From Eublepharis macularius (taxonomy: Eukaryota; Chordata; Lepidosauria; Squamata; Eublepharidae): 64,000 nt of DNA. The stretch spans positions 29,519,368-29,583,367 of the forward strand of contig NC_072791.1 of the NCBI RefSeq assembly GCF_028583425.1, written 5' to 3'. How positions within the stretch are numbered: position 1 is the first letter of the stretch; every line of letters begins with the position of its first letter. Both the position numbers and the translations under genes were made by a program. A model generated the notes under the pieces. The model was given only the letters and a program-made list of their open reading frames with translations. It was not told the DNA's origin and made no database searches. Positions 9,916 through 20,305 of the stretch are shown one piece after another.

Positions 9916-12598
9916 CATAAGAACATAAGAACATAAGCAAAGCCATGTTGGATCAGGCCAGTGGCCCATCCAGTCCAACATTCTGTCACACACAGTGGCT
10001 AGAAATCCAGTGCCATCTAAAGGACTGTCAGTGAGGCCAGGACACCAGATGCCCTCCCACTGCCTTCCTTCCAGCACCAAGACAACAGAGCACCACCTCC
10101 CCACAAAGAGAATACCATCTATCTCCTGTGGCTAATAGCCACTGATGGACCTCTGCTCCATATATTTGTCCAGTCCCCTCTTGAAGCTGGCAATGCTTGT
10201 AGCTGCCACCACCTCCTGTGGCAACGAATTCCATGTGTTTATCACCCTTTGTGTAAAGTAGTATTTTCTTCTATCTGTTCTAACCCGACTGCTCAATAAT
10301 TTCATAGAGTGCCCACGAGTTCTTGTATTGTGAGAAAGGGAGAAAACCACATCTTTCTCTACCTTCTCTAACCCGTGCATTATCTTGTAAACCTCTATCA
10401 TGTCTCCCCTCAGTCGTCTTTTCTCCAGGCTAAAGAGCCCCAAGCGCCTCAATCTTTCCTCAAAGGGATAGTGTTCCAACCCTTTAATCATTTTAGTTGC
10501 CCTTCTCTGTACTTTTTCCAGTGCTATGATATCTTTTTTAAGGTGTGGCGACCAGAACTGTACACAGTACTCCAAATGAGGCCTCACCATCGATTTATAC
10601 AGAGGCATTATGATACCGGCTGATTTGTTTTCAATCCCTTTCCTAATAACCCCTAGCATAGCATTAGCTTTTTTTATGGCAGTCGCACACTGTGCTGACG
10701 TTTTTAGTGAGTTATCTATCATGACTCCAAGATCTCTCTCTTGGTCAGTCTCCGCCAGTTCAGACCCCATCAACTTGTATTTATATTTTGGATTTTTGGT
10801 TCCAATGTGCATTACTTTGCACTTGGCTACATTGAACCTCATTTGCCACATGGATGCCCACTCTTCTAGCCTCGACAGATCCCTTTGGAGTGCCTCACAA
10901 TCCTCTCTGGCTTTCACCACCCTGAACAATTTCGTGTCATCTGCAAATTTAGCCACTTCACTGCTTAATCCCAATTCCAAATCATTAATAAACAAGTTAA
11001 AAAGCATTGGACCCAATACCGACCCCTGTGGCACCCCACTGCTCACCACCCTCCACTGTGAGAAGTGCCCGTTTATACTCACTCTCTGTTTCCTATTAAT
11101 TAGCCAGTTTTCGATCCACAAGAGGACTTGGCCCTTTATCCCATAGCTACTGAGCTTACTTAGGAGCCTTTGATGAGGAACTTTGTCAAAAGCTTTCTGG
11201 AAGTCAAGATAAACAATATCTATCGGGTCTCCCTTGTCCACTTGTTTGTTCACTCCCTCAAAGAACTCTAACAGATTGGTGAGACAAGATCTTCCCTTAC
11301 AGAACCCATGCTGAGTTTTCCTCATCAGCTTTTGGTCATCAATGTGCCCACTAATTTTATTTTTGATAATAGTTTCCACCAACTTACCCGGTATTGACGT
11401 CAGGCTGACTGGCCTGTAATTTCCCGGATCTCCCCTGGAACCTTTTTTAAAGATGGGGACAACATTAGCTACCTTCCAGTCCTCAGGAACAGATGCAGAG
11501 TTTAATGACAGATTACATATTTTTGTGAGGAGATCTACAAGTTCACACTTGAGTTCTTTCAGAACTCTTGGATGTATGCCATCTGGGCCCGGTGATTTAT
11601 CAGTTTTTAAATTATCTAGCAGTCGCATAACCTCCTCTCTCGTCACCTCAATGTGACTCAGGTCTTTCAAAACCCCTCCCAAAGTCAGTGCTTCCGGAGT
11701 GGGCATGCACTTCTTATCTGCCACAGTGAAGACAGAAGCAAAGAACGCATTCAGCTTCTCGGCCATTTCCCTATCCCCCTTTAGTAATCCTTTTACGCCT
11801 TGGTCATCCAAGGGCCCCACTGCCTCCCTAGCTGGTTTCCTACTTCTAATATATTTAAAGAATTGTTTATTGTTTTTCTTTATGTTCTTTGCAATATGCT
11901 CCTCATATTCCCTTTTTGCCTGTCTGATCACAGACTTGCACTTTTTTTGCCACAGCTTATGCTCCTTTTTATCAACCTCACTCCGACTAGTTTTCCACTG
12001 CCTAAAAGAATCCTTTTTACCTTTTACAGCTTCTATTACATTGCTTGTTAACCATGCTGGCCTTTTCCTAAACCTATTTGTGCCTTTCCTAACCAGCGGT
12101 ATATATTTAATTTGAGCTTCCAGGATTGTAGTTTTAAATAGTCTCCAAGATTCCCCAAGTGTTTTGACCTTTTTTACTTTCCCTTTCAGTTTCTTCTTCA
12201 CGTACCCCCTCATCTCAGAAAAGTTACCCCTTTTGAAGTTAAACATGGCTGTGTTGGTCTTATTTGGCAATTTCCTATTTATACATATGTTGTACTCAAT
12301 AACATTATGGTCACTGTTCCCAAGTGGTGCAATCACATTTACATCTCTCACCAGGTCTTCAGCATTACTGAGGACCAAATCCAGGATCACCTCTCCCCTA
12401 GTAGGTTCTGTAACCATCTGTTCCATAGCACAGTCATTGAGACAGTCTAGAAACTCACTTTCTCTCCCCCGATTCGAACACCCATTGGCCCAGTCAATGT
12501 GTGGGTAGTTAAAATCACCCATTACAACACAGTTTTTTTGTTTAGCAGCCATCATTAATCCTGTCATCATTTTATAATCCTCCTCTTTTTGTAAGATG
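9916..12598 (-). mobile_element. CR1 LINE, 5'-truncated, young
   Basis: Runs from within the endonuclease domain to a complete 3' end. The 3' UTR reads ATGTTGGACTGGATGGGCC...GATCCAACATGGCTTTGC and ends in repeats of GTTCTTAT, the CR1 terminal octamer. The 5' break falls at a short GTAAGATGTTGT tandem. About 2.7 kb against 4-5 kb for a full CR1. Confidence 0.93.
10132..12570 (-). CDS. CR1 ORF2 (endonuclease end, reverse transcriptase, C-terminus)
   Basis: 812 codons from the first Met; the frame is open a further nine codons upstream to the truncation, so that Met is not the real start. An apurinic-type endonuclease remnant has GDFN at 18-21 and the catalytic SDHN at 86-89. The reverse transcriptase spans about 310-570 and has all key motifs: TDKSPGPDGIHP near 323, LDFQKAFDKVPH near 455, GVPQGSVLGP at 512-521 and the catalytic FADD at 542-545. 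The C-terminus ends DKYMEQRSISGY, typical of CR1. No stop or frameshift interrupts it. The element moves by target-primed reverse transcription. This copy cannot be autonomous because ORF1, the 5' end and most of the endonuclease are missing. Confidence 0.92.
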   Translation of the reverse strand: MMTGLMMAAKQKNCVVMGDFNYPHIDWANGCSNRGRESEFLDCLNDCAMEQMVTEPTRGEVILDLVLSNAEDLVRDVNVIAPLGNSDHNVIEYNICINRKLPNKTNTAMFNFKRGNFSEMRGYVKKKLKGKVKKVKTLGESWRLFKTTILEAQIKYIPLVRKGTNRFRKRPAWLTSNVIEAVKGKKDSFRQWKTSRSEVDKKEHKLWQKKCKSVIRQAKREYEEHIAKNIKKNNKQFFKYIRSRKPAREAVGPLDDQGVKGLLKGDREMAEKLNAFFASVFTVADKKCMPTPEALTLGGVLKDLSHIEVTREEVMRLLDNLKTDKSPGPDGIHPRVLKELKCELVDLLTKICNLSLNSASVPEDWKVANVVPIFKKGSRGDPGNYRPVSLTSIPGKLVETIIKNKISGHIDDQKLMRKTQHGFCKGRSCLTNLLEFFEGVNKQVDKGDPIDIVYLDFQKAFDKVPHQRLLSKLSSYGIKGQVLLWIENWLINRKQRVSINGHFSQWRVVSSGVPQGSVLGPMLFNLFINDLELGLSSEVAKFADDTKLFRVVKAREDCEALQRDLSRLEEWASMWQMRFNVAKCKVMHIGTKNPKYKYKLMGSELAETDQERDLGVMIDNSLKTSAQCATAIKKANAMLGVIRKGIENKSAGIIMPLYKSMVRPHLEYCVQFWSPHLKKDIIALEKVQRRATKMIKGLEHYPFEERLRRLGLFSLEKRRLRGDMIEVYKIMHGLEKVEKDVVFSLSHNTRTRGHSMKLLSSRVRTDRRKYYFTQRVINTWNSLPQEVVAATSIASFKRGLDKYMEQRSISGY

Positions 12599-12982
12599 TT
12601 GTGTAAGATGTTGTGTACTCTTAAATCTGACTGAATTCCTGAGAGGCAACTCCTTAGAAAGTTGCCCTTCGGTTTTGCTCAACAGGATCATGGAGCTTCT
12701 GCAGCAAATCCAGCTTGTCTGGCCATTTACAGTTTTAGTGAATATTTCCTTTAAAGTTGAATGAAAATATTTTGAAGACTGGCTGTGTCAATCTATTTAA
12801 GTCTGCTGTCCGTTGCTATACAGGTCATAGTAATGAAAAAGTTGCGTGGCACTCGATCAAAAGGAAACTGTTTGGGAAGATCTAGATGCAGTTTTAACTG
12901 GGGTGTTAGTTCCTTGTATGTTGTTCGTATGTGGTTGATGGACAGTTATTTTGTTTACTGTGTCCTTACAACCCTGTTACTA

Positions 12983-13385
12983 CATTTTTATCCCATCCTT
13001 TCTCCAAGGAGCTCAGGCAGCATATGTGATTCTTCTCTCCTCCATTTTATTCTTACAATAAATAACCTATAAGGTAGACTGAGAGACAGTGGCCATCTTC
13101 ACACTGCTTACTGGCCACAGAACATCGCGTCAAGCTCCCGGAATGACAGCGTCTTCCTGGCGCGATTTCGCGCGAGAATAGCATTTCTCGCGCGAAATCA
13201 CACCAGGAAGATGTTGTCATTCCGGGAGCTCGACGCGATGTTCCGTGGCCAGTAAGCAGTGTGAAAACAGCCAGTGATTAGTCCAAGGTCTTGTCATGAG
13301 CTACCACGGCCATGTGGAGATCTGAACCTGCTCCACCAAGATCGTAGTCTGACACTATAACCACTATACTACATTGGCTCTCCAT
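12983..13385 (-). mobile_element. tRNA-derived SINE, split by a fold-back element
   Basis: On the minus strand: tRNA-like head AGTATAGTGGTTATAGTGTCAGACTA (A-box region), B-box-like GGTTCAGATCTCC, a CTTGGACTAATCAC body, and the 3' block with CCATTTTATT reversed. It is interrupted at CAGTG by the 13092-13271 element. Confidence 0.75.
13092..13271. mobile_element. Fold-back miniature DNA element (about 180 bp)
   Basis: Two arms of about 85 bp pair almost perfectly around TAGCA. Ends carry TCTTCACACTGCTTACTGGCCAC and its inverse. It interrupts a SINE and is flanked by CAGTG (13087-13091 and 13272-13276). The interior is unusually CpG-rich (TTTCGCGCGAGAA). Superfamily not assigned. Confidence 0.75.
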
Positions 13386-13389
13386 CCTG

Positions 13390-14985
13390 TTGGTTTGCTA
13401 GCTGCTTTGAGGAGATACTGTGGGATGTAAGTATTTTAAATAAATAAATATTCTGTGACAAAAAAACTAGACAAGCACCTCTGAACGAGTATTGCCTCCC
13501 TTCCATTTGGTTGTAAGGGCTCTTTCAGAATTTTGAGAACCATTTCAATCCTTCAGTCCTGAGCATGCCACATTATGTTCCATAAGTTATGCACAAAACC
13601 TGATGGAATATGAATCACCATTACCTTTGACAGAGTATCCCTACATGAGACTCCTTGGCGCATGTTCATCATGTGTAGGGAGATGCAATGTTAGATGGGA
13701 AGCACAGTTTTAGAAGTCAGAGCTGGCAGAGAGCGTTCCTCAGAGGGTTTGTTAATTTCATCTTCACATTCCCCAAGGCTCTGTCAATTTCACCTCTCCA
13801 GTCTAAAACTGTGTGGGATTGCAACTAGAGGGCAGAAGGAATAGAAATGGGCTGGAGCTGCCTTCCAGAGCCAGGCTTGGACTTGGAGAGGTTATAATGG
13901 GCTGAAGTTTCTTTTCCGGCATTTCACAGCCCCTTCACACAGCTCCAGTGTATAGCAAAGCCTTTGCCCTGCTGCTGGCTCTGTCATTTTTAACTTCCCG
14001 GCTACCATTGCATCTCCTGACACGTGTTCTTCACGTGTCAGATGTCTTGTGTAGAGAGACTCTCAGATGACTGCTCTTGAACTAGCTGCTCTTGAAAGCA
14101 CTGTGCATTTTGTGCTTCACAGGGCTGAAAAACAGCTTGTGAGGCTTCCAGAAATCACAGGGCAGAAAATAAAGTGAGACAAAATGAGACTCCAAACCAA
14201 GATGGACAGATTCATACAGATATTTTGGATGGATATTAATGCTAAGAAAATACCGGTTTGGATCCAATCAGCTTTTCCGCTGATGAAAAAAGAAGGGGGG
14301 GGGTCCACCTTGAGAACCCCCCCCAAAAAAAGATGCCTAAGATCATGGGATGTGAATGGACAACAGACATGTGGGATGGGAGCTGTAGTAAGGAGGGGGA
14401 CTGGATAGCATTGGATGAAAAAGCTGGCCAAAGCCAACCCAGTAAGTTCCCTACGGCCACTTAGAAAAATCTTGGTGGAAGTGAAATTTGCACTGGAGAT
14501 TATATGTCTCAGTTGGTTTACTGCATCACACTATATCTGTGCCTCCACTGGGGTTACAGATGCAGCAGAAACAGCACAATGGTGGATGACAATTAAAGAT
14601 ATGCTTTGTGACGTATTTCCAAGTTCTGTGCTGACTTTCAGCCAGTGAAGTTCTCTGTACCCAAGTCAAGTTACAGTCAGCTTTCTTTCCCTAATGAGGC
14701 TGGCCCCAGTTTTAATACATTCTACAGCTCTAGATAGGAAGGGGGGTCCTTTGTTCAGTGCTCAGATCTTGACATTTCTTGAAACAAAATTTGTGATAAA
14801 GGTAATGGAAGGAACAGATCTGAAAGGACTTTGAAGGAGAGGTTGAAAGGAATCCAAAAATAGACAATCCTCAGAATTTTCTGTCTCTGTTGGGAAAATA
14901 TAATTATACTGAATAACCATATCCCTTAAAGAAATGTGATGGCATATTTCCAAAATAACACTTGGACTGATATTATTATGTGTCC
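13390..14985. other. No gene seen
   Basis: Only shared words stand out: about 14258-14300 (GGATCCAATCAGCTTTTCC) resembles 24538-24570, suggesting an unnamed repeat family. Confidence 0.35.
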
Positions 14986-14989
14986 CACC

Positions 14990-15140
14990 TGCAGAGGTAA
15001 AATGGACAGTGACCAGAGGCAAGACGTTTTCAGTGCTGCCACCTCACCTTCGAAATGCCTCCCAAGTCTCACCTCACACCTATTTTCCTTTAAGCACCAG
15101 ACCAAAGTATTTCTTTTTTTACCCAGCAGCCAATCAAAAG
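14990..15140 (+). mobile_element. LINE C-terminal fragment
   Basis: Translates as RGKTFSVLPPHLRNASQV..., which resembles the end of LINE reverse transcriptases (RG.AFS..AP.LWN.LP). Too short to classify. 15140-15600 holds nothing I can name. Confidence 0.35.
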
Positions 15141-15624
15141 GTTCACATGATCACAGACTTTTCTTACTTCCCCTTACTGCAAGCAACCCCCTGTGATACC
15201 TTCCCCCACCCCAAGAAGCTTATGAGTGGGGCAGGGAGTTGGTCACTGGAGCTTCATGGACGAAATGTCACATATGGGGGTCATAGTAATTTCTCACTCT
15301 CATTTGAATGCAAAGCCTCCTCCATTTTTCTTCCTCTGGCAGTAGAAAAGGAAGGTATCGGTTGTCATAAATGAATTTTGGTGTCCTTCAGATGCCAAGA
15401 GGTTTGCAGGGGTGGGGGGATATATTGGAGGTGGTGGCACTGGGTTCTCCAAAAACTCTCAAGATGATTTTAGCGGAGGAAAAAGGAATCTCATGAAGGG
15501 ATTTTTCCAACCTCCCACACAACCTCTCCAGGCAGGCTCAGCTCTTCCTGTTACGGGCTTGGTGCAAGTGATACAGAGTATTAGAAATAGTTATATTTTG
15601 TTTGGTAGCAGAGTGGTAGCAGAC

Positions 15625-15955
15625 AGGGTTGCCAACTGTCCAGTCCACCTACAGGGGACTGTCTAGGGGGGAACATTTCCCAAATACTGGACACCTGGCT
15701 CCTCCCCCTAGCAGCTTCATCACTGAGCCCAGGTGGCCAGCCACCCTCCAGTGCGGCACTGGTGGGAGTGGGCTGCCCAGCTGGCCACCTGTGGCCATGT
15801 GGTTCCACCTGGGAGTGGCCAGCCAATCATGGCACCTGGAAGTGGGTTGACATAATGATGTAACTTCCTGTAGTGATGTAATCATGCCAGTCGGGAGTGC
15901 CTCCCTTTCCCCAAGGCATGATATTGTTCCAGACCCCATTTGGCAACCCTAGCAG
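15625..15955. repeat. Interspersed repeat of the GGGTTGCCAAC type
   Basis: Opens AGGGTTGCCAACTGTCC and ends GGCAACCCTAGCAG, so the ends are inverted. The middle is GC-rich, with a repeated CAGCCACC-type word. Family not assigned. Confidence 0.45.
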
Positions 15956-16033
15956 CAGAGTTACTCAGTCAGAAATGTTTTCAGATGTTTCAAATGTTTT
16001 CCTCACCAGGCAATAATTAATCCTTAGGCAATC

Positions 16034-18055
16034 AATTTATTATTTATTTATTGATGTCATTTATAGTCCGCCTTTCTCACTGAGACTCAAGGTGGATTAC
16101 ATAGTGTGAGATTTGTACAAGCATTAGCAAGGACAAGGGCAGGCATTTCCACATGGTGTCAAGGACATTTCCATAAACAATGTCATAGGGTAAATAAATA
16201 CAAGTTTACAAAGTCATAGCATTAGCAACGATCCAATATGGAGTTGAAGAACTGCTGAAACAGAACATAATCAATTCTAGGAATGACATTAGACAAAATG
16301 AAGCATAGGTAATATATAGGAAAAGGTAATATATAGGAGTACATATTTAAAGCAACAGATAATATGTAAGGCAACATAGTGGTGAAGTCTATAGTTCCTA
16401 ACTCCTTAGTGAAACATCTGAGACCTCCTCCCTACAATACCACCCTCCTATCTGAGTAAAAAAGCCTTTTGAATAATTTGGTTTTGCATTGTTTGCGGAA
16501 AGCCAGGAGCATGGGGGTTCTCCTGACCTTCTCAGACAGGCCATTCCACAAGGTATGGGCCACCATAGAGAAAGCCCGAGTATGGGCTGCTGTTGATTTC
16601 ACCCATGTGTAGGCTGGCACCTGCATTTACAGTGGGCATTCCCAGCCCTCTGGCAGCAGTGTGGGTGGTGGCATGGGAGGACTAGGAAGCCACCTGTGCC
16701 ATGCACCTGCTGCACTGGTGGGGCAGCTGGCTTGCCACACACTCCTGGCCCTCCAGCAGCAGAGTGAGCAGCAGTGCTGGAGGGCTGGGAGGCCACCCAC
16801 GCCATGCGGCTGCCACACCAGCAGGGCGGCCAGCTTACTGTGCACTCCCGTTCCTCCAGCCGCAGCGTGGGCGGTGGCACAGGAGGGCTGGGAAGCTGCC
16901 CATGCCGTGAGCCTACAGTGCTGATGGGGAGGCCGGCTTGCCACTCGCTCCCGGCCCTCCAGGGGCAGCACAGGCTTCACACTCCTGGGGGGGCGCCCTG
17001 CGTGATGACTTCCATGATGTCATCAAGCACTCCTGGGAGCTCACACATGCGCAGGCACAGGGGCACAGCTGGACTTGGGTTGCCCTGGATGCTGGCAAGA
17101 TACGGCTCTGCTGGCACCTGCAAGAGACCCTGTTTGGATGAGCGAAGCTGCCATGGAGGGGCATAGAGAGGGAGGCATTCCTGTAGGTATGCCGGGCCAA
17201 GGTAGTGAAGAGCTTTGTATGACCAATACCTTGAATTGAGCACAGTAACTGATAGGTAGCCAGTGGAGTGACTGTAGGATGGGAGTGATGTTCAAACTCC
17301 TGCTTGCTCCTACTAAAAGTCGAGCTGCAGCATTCTGCACTAATTGTAGCTTCCTAGTTAACTTAGATGGGAGACCAATCTATAGTGCATTACAATAGTC
17401 AAGTTTTGATGTTACCATAGCATGGATCAAGGTGGCCAGGTCAGCTGTGTCAAGCTAAGAAGCCATCTTCCAGACTAGAGTGAGATTGTAGAAAGCATTT
17501 TTTACAGCTGCTTTCACTAGTCTTTAAAGATATCTGCCTTCCCAACAAGCATCACATCAGCCTTGTCTGGGTTAAATTTCAATTTGTTATTTTTCAGTCA
17601 TTTCACTACGACTGTCAGGCAGCAATCTAAGATTTCTACCGCATCCCATGAGGACCTGCATAGTGAGATATAGAGTTGGGTGTCATCTGCATATCGATGA
17701 CATCCAACTCCATAGCAGTGAATGAGTTCTCCTAAAGGTTTTACGTAGAGGTTGAATAACATGGGAGATAAGATTGCACCCTACGGAACCCCACAAGATC
17801 ATTCTCATTCTGGAGATAATTGATCTCCAATAGCCACTCTTTGAGTCCATTCCATGAGAAATGATTTGAACCAGTCCAGGGCACATCCTTTGATGCCCAC
17901 TTCTGTTTCCAAACATCTCAACAGGATGGCATGGTCTACTGTGTCAAATAGATCCAGGAGGAGTAATAAGGAGGCAATCAAATTGTAGAAAAGATAAAAC
18001 TTACAGTTCATTGAGGTAGATTCCATTCACAGCAATATCTTGGAGTAGAAAGAAA
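16034..18055 (-). mobile_element. L2-like LINE, 3' half, with an internal insertion
   Basis: On the minus strand, from the right: reverse transcriptase blocks LLDLFDTVDHAILLRCLE and GIKGCALDWFKSFL (about 17810-17990), the YADDTQL catalytic box (about 17690-17710), then QNAAARLLVGASRSLNITPILQSLHWLPISY (about 17220-17340), RAFSMVAHTLWNGL and the 3' UTR ending at 16034 in an ATTTATT tail. Frames are broken in several places. A 484-bp element splits it at 16626. Other copies: 8890, 26745, 47283 and 61385. Confidence 0.8.
16626..17109. mobile_element. GC-rich insert with internal tandem units
   Basis: Sits inside the L2-like LINE and is flanked by an exact 13-bp duplication GCTGGCACCTGCA (16613-16625 and 17110-17122). 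It contains about three imperfect units of about 104 bp, each with GGAGGGCTGGGA, GCCATGC and CTCC(C/T)GGCCCTCCAG-like blocks. The duplication length suggests insertion by a retrotransposon machinery. Not recognised as a known family. Confidence 0.7.
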
Positions 18056-18090
18056 GTCCTAGCCTAAAGGCTCACTTTCTCTATTTACCA

Positions 18091-18336
18091 ATGGCCACCT
18101 TGTTTAGCATCAAGGCTGGTTGTGGGTGTGTGGATGAGGCCCCCATGTCAGGAACTCCGAAGAATACATCCTTGCTCTTGGAAAGCCATGAGGCAAAAAG
18201 AAGGCATCTCCCAAGAGACACAGAGACAGAGGAGAAGTCAGAAGGTATTCCCATCTTAAACAAAGAGAAGCAGCTTACTATACTATCAAGAGAGTTATAC
18301 ATACATAGATACCTGCAGAGCTCCCCAATGTCCAAG
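18091..18336 (+). other. Open frame ending at a consensus splice donor, doubtful exon
   Basis: An ATG-initiated frame of about 82 codons runs into TCCAAG|GTAAGT at 18337. The peptide is hydrophilic with no domain I recognise. It could be an exon of an unannotated RNA or simple chance. Confidence 0.15.
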
Positions 18337-19052
18337 GTAAGTCACTTAATTCATCAGGAAGGAGGAGAGAGGGAGAGGACCCTCAGTGGGGTTCCATTAC
18401 AGAGATGACCTCACTTGAGTCTTCTCCTCATTACATCCCTTCACTTGCTGCATGGCATTTTGTCCACGAGACTCCCCAGACCCGTCAGCCTCAGCATTCC
18501 AAGAGTCATTGTAGGCTGCTGAAGAGAGGGGGAAGCAGAAAAATCCATTGCAGATTAATTTTGTAGGCTCTAGGTCACAGTCCACAATCAACGAATGCTT
18601 CCAATATTTTCTTTTTAATCCATCTTCATCTATCACAAAACTGCAACAGAAAGAAAACTTTACTCCAACCTGTATACAAGAAGACACAGAACTCCCCTTC
18701 TGGGGAACCAATTCACTTGACCTGAACATAGACTGAAGGTAATGAAAGAAAGTACAATTTATGTTGCTACATCTTTCTGTTATCTGGAAGAGATTTAAAA
18801 CTATAATGAAAAAAGAACCAAGTTACAGACTGTTACATCATTGCAGCTGCAGCATTTCTTTACATTTGTACTGTGGACTGTTTGTTGTAGACCAGAAACA
18901 GTCAATAAATACTTCTTTACTTTTAGTAATAACCCACATTTTTAAGTAAATTGGACCAATAGAGGTCCAGTGTTGGGCATTATCTGAGGCTGATGTTACT
19001 TGGAGTAAAAATCACTCATAGTCAGCAGTGACTTGGAAAGGTACTGGTAGAA

Positions 19053-19197
19053 AAGAGCAAGAGTACAGTAGCGCCTATAAAGACTAACAAAAGTGGTGGA
19101 GGGTATGAGCTTTTGTGAGTCACAGCTCACTTCTTCAGATATAGCTAGAATGTGAGTCCATTTGTCCTTATATCTTGAAAAGTGGAGTGATTTCAGA
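19053..19197 (-). mobile_element. Penelope-like element tail (left piece)
   Basis: Minus strand: CUGAAGA, A, stem II GUGAG/CUCAC with a CUGUGA loop, AAAA, GCUC, AUACC, then GTTAGTCTTTATAGGCGCTACTG. This is a second PLE subfamily with a hammerhead-like unit; the GAAA is changed to AAAA here. It continues beyond the hAT insertion at 19594. Confidence 0.75.
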
Positions 19198-19585
19198 CAG
19201 GGCCGGCGCTAGGGTTTGCCGCGCTCGCGGCTGGCCGGCCAAGCGCCCCCCCCCGGGCGCACAGGCACACGCGCACCTGCCTGCGTGATGATGTCATGTG
19301 TGACGTCATCACAGGAGCGCACGCGCCGCCGCTGGCCCAATCGATGCGGCGGGCGGCCTCCGAGCTCTCCCGCTCGGTTGCCTCCGCCGCAGCAGATGCC
19401 TGCCCGCGGTGGCCGCGCCCGGCCGGGGGCTTGTGCTGGCGGTGGTGGCGGCGCGGGGTGGGAGGAATAGGAGGCTTCTGCTTTGGGGGGTGCGCTCTCG
19501 CCCCCCACGCCTCTTCCAGCGCTCCCTCTGGCACCCCGCGCCTGCGGCCACCACCTACCTGACCTCAATAGGCGCGCCGCCCCTG
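19198..19585. mobile_element. Non-autonomous hAT element, very GC-rich
   Basis: 388 bp with ends CAGGGCCGGCGC and GCGCGCCGCCCCTG, flanked by a perfect 8-bp duplication ATTTCAGA (19190-19197 and 19586-19593). It is inserted in a PLE copy. CpG content is far above the surroundings. The open frames seen here are products of base composition and have no transposase motifs. Confidence 0.88.
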
Positions 19586-19593
19586 ATTTCAGA

Positions 19594-19785
19594 TGCCGAA
19601 TGACAATAGGAGGTAAATGACAACAGCCAATGAATGACAATAGCAGGCATGTTTGGATTAGGTGGGATAAGCAGAAGAATAGTAGGTGTGGAGAAATCAG
19701 TATTGGTAATGAGACAGGAAGTCTATGTCTTGATTCAATCCAGGTGGATGCATGGTCTTGAGCTTTGTTATCAGTTGCAATTGGG
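19594..19785 (-). mobile_element. Penelope-like element (right piece)
   Basis: Continuation of the PLE 3' region after the hAT insertion. It contains GAGACAGGAAGTCTATGTC and GGTGGATGCATGGTCTTG, typical of the untranslated part upstream of the tail. Confidence 0.55.
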
Positions 19786-19787
19786 AA

Positions 19788-19988
19788 GGTACTGTTGTTC
19801 ATTGATAGACCATCTGCTCAACATACAAGTTCAGTCTCTGGCATCTCCAATTAAAAGTACTCGGTAGTAGGTGATGTGAAAGACCTCTACCTGAGACCCT
19901 GGAGAGCTGCAGCCAGTTCAAGTAGACATGACTGACCTTGATGGGCCAATGGCCCAATTCAGTATAAGGCAGCTTCACATTTGTTTTC
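19788..19988 (+). mobile_element. tRNA-derived SINE (second family)
   Basis: GACCATCTGCTCAACATAC...TTCAGTCTCTGGCATCTCC (tRNA-like head), then GGTGATGTGAAAGACCTC and AGTATAAGGCAGCTTCACAT. Copies of this family also at 25375-25610, 36885-37085 and 50848-51000. Confidence 0.75.
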
Positions 19989-20086
19989 ATTTGTCTGTCC
20001 TAGACATGCCAGGCTTTCAGTTTCTGTTCCAGTTTCAGATGCCAAACAAGTTGAAGCTCTGAGCGTGGGGAGGTGGAAGCATCTTG

Positions 20087-20305
20087 ATCGTAATATGTGT
20101 ATGTAAAGTGCCATCAAATCGCAGCCGGCTTATAGGGACCCCATAGGATTTTCAAAGCAAGAGATGTTCAGAGGTGGTTTGCCATTGCCTGCCTCTGTGT
20201 AGCTACCCTGGCCTTCCTTGGCGGTTTCCCATCCAACTATTGAACAGGGCTGACCCTACTTAGCTTCCAAGATCTAACAAGATTGGGCTAGCCTGGGCCA
20301 TCCAG
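20087..20305 (-). mobile_element. 5S-rRNA-derived SINE
   Basis: On the minus strand, CTTGTTAGATCTTGGAAGCT, AAGTAGGGTCAGCCCTG and GGATGGGAAACCGCCAAGG follow the 5S rRNA internal promoter (GAAGCTAAGCAGGGTCGGGCCTGGTTAG...GGATGGGAGACCGCCTGGG). It ends with a GGTCCCTATAAGCCGGCTGCGAT tail. Not a functional 5S gene. Confidence 0.8.

Noticed and set aside
10610-12508. Long open frames on the plus strand (up to 178 codons)
   Set aside because: They are antisense shadows of the intact CR1 frame.
19209-19802. A 197-codon minus-strand frame and neighbours
   Set aside because: They arise from the GC-rich hAT element, where stops are rare, and run across its border into PLE sequence. No domain.
20087-20305. 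A functional 5S rRNA gene
   Set aside because: Only promoter words match; the rest is a SINE body and tail.
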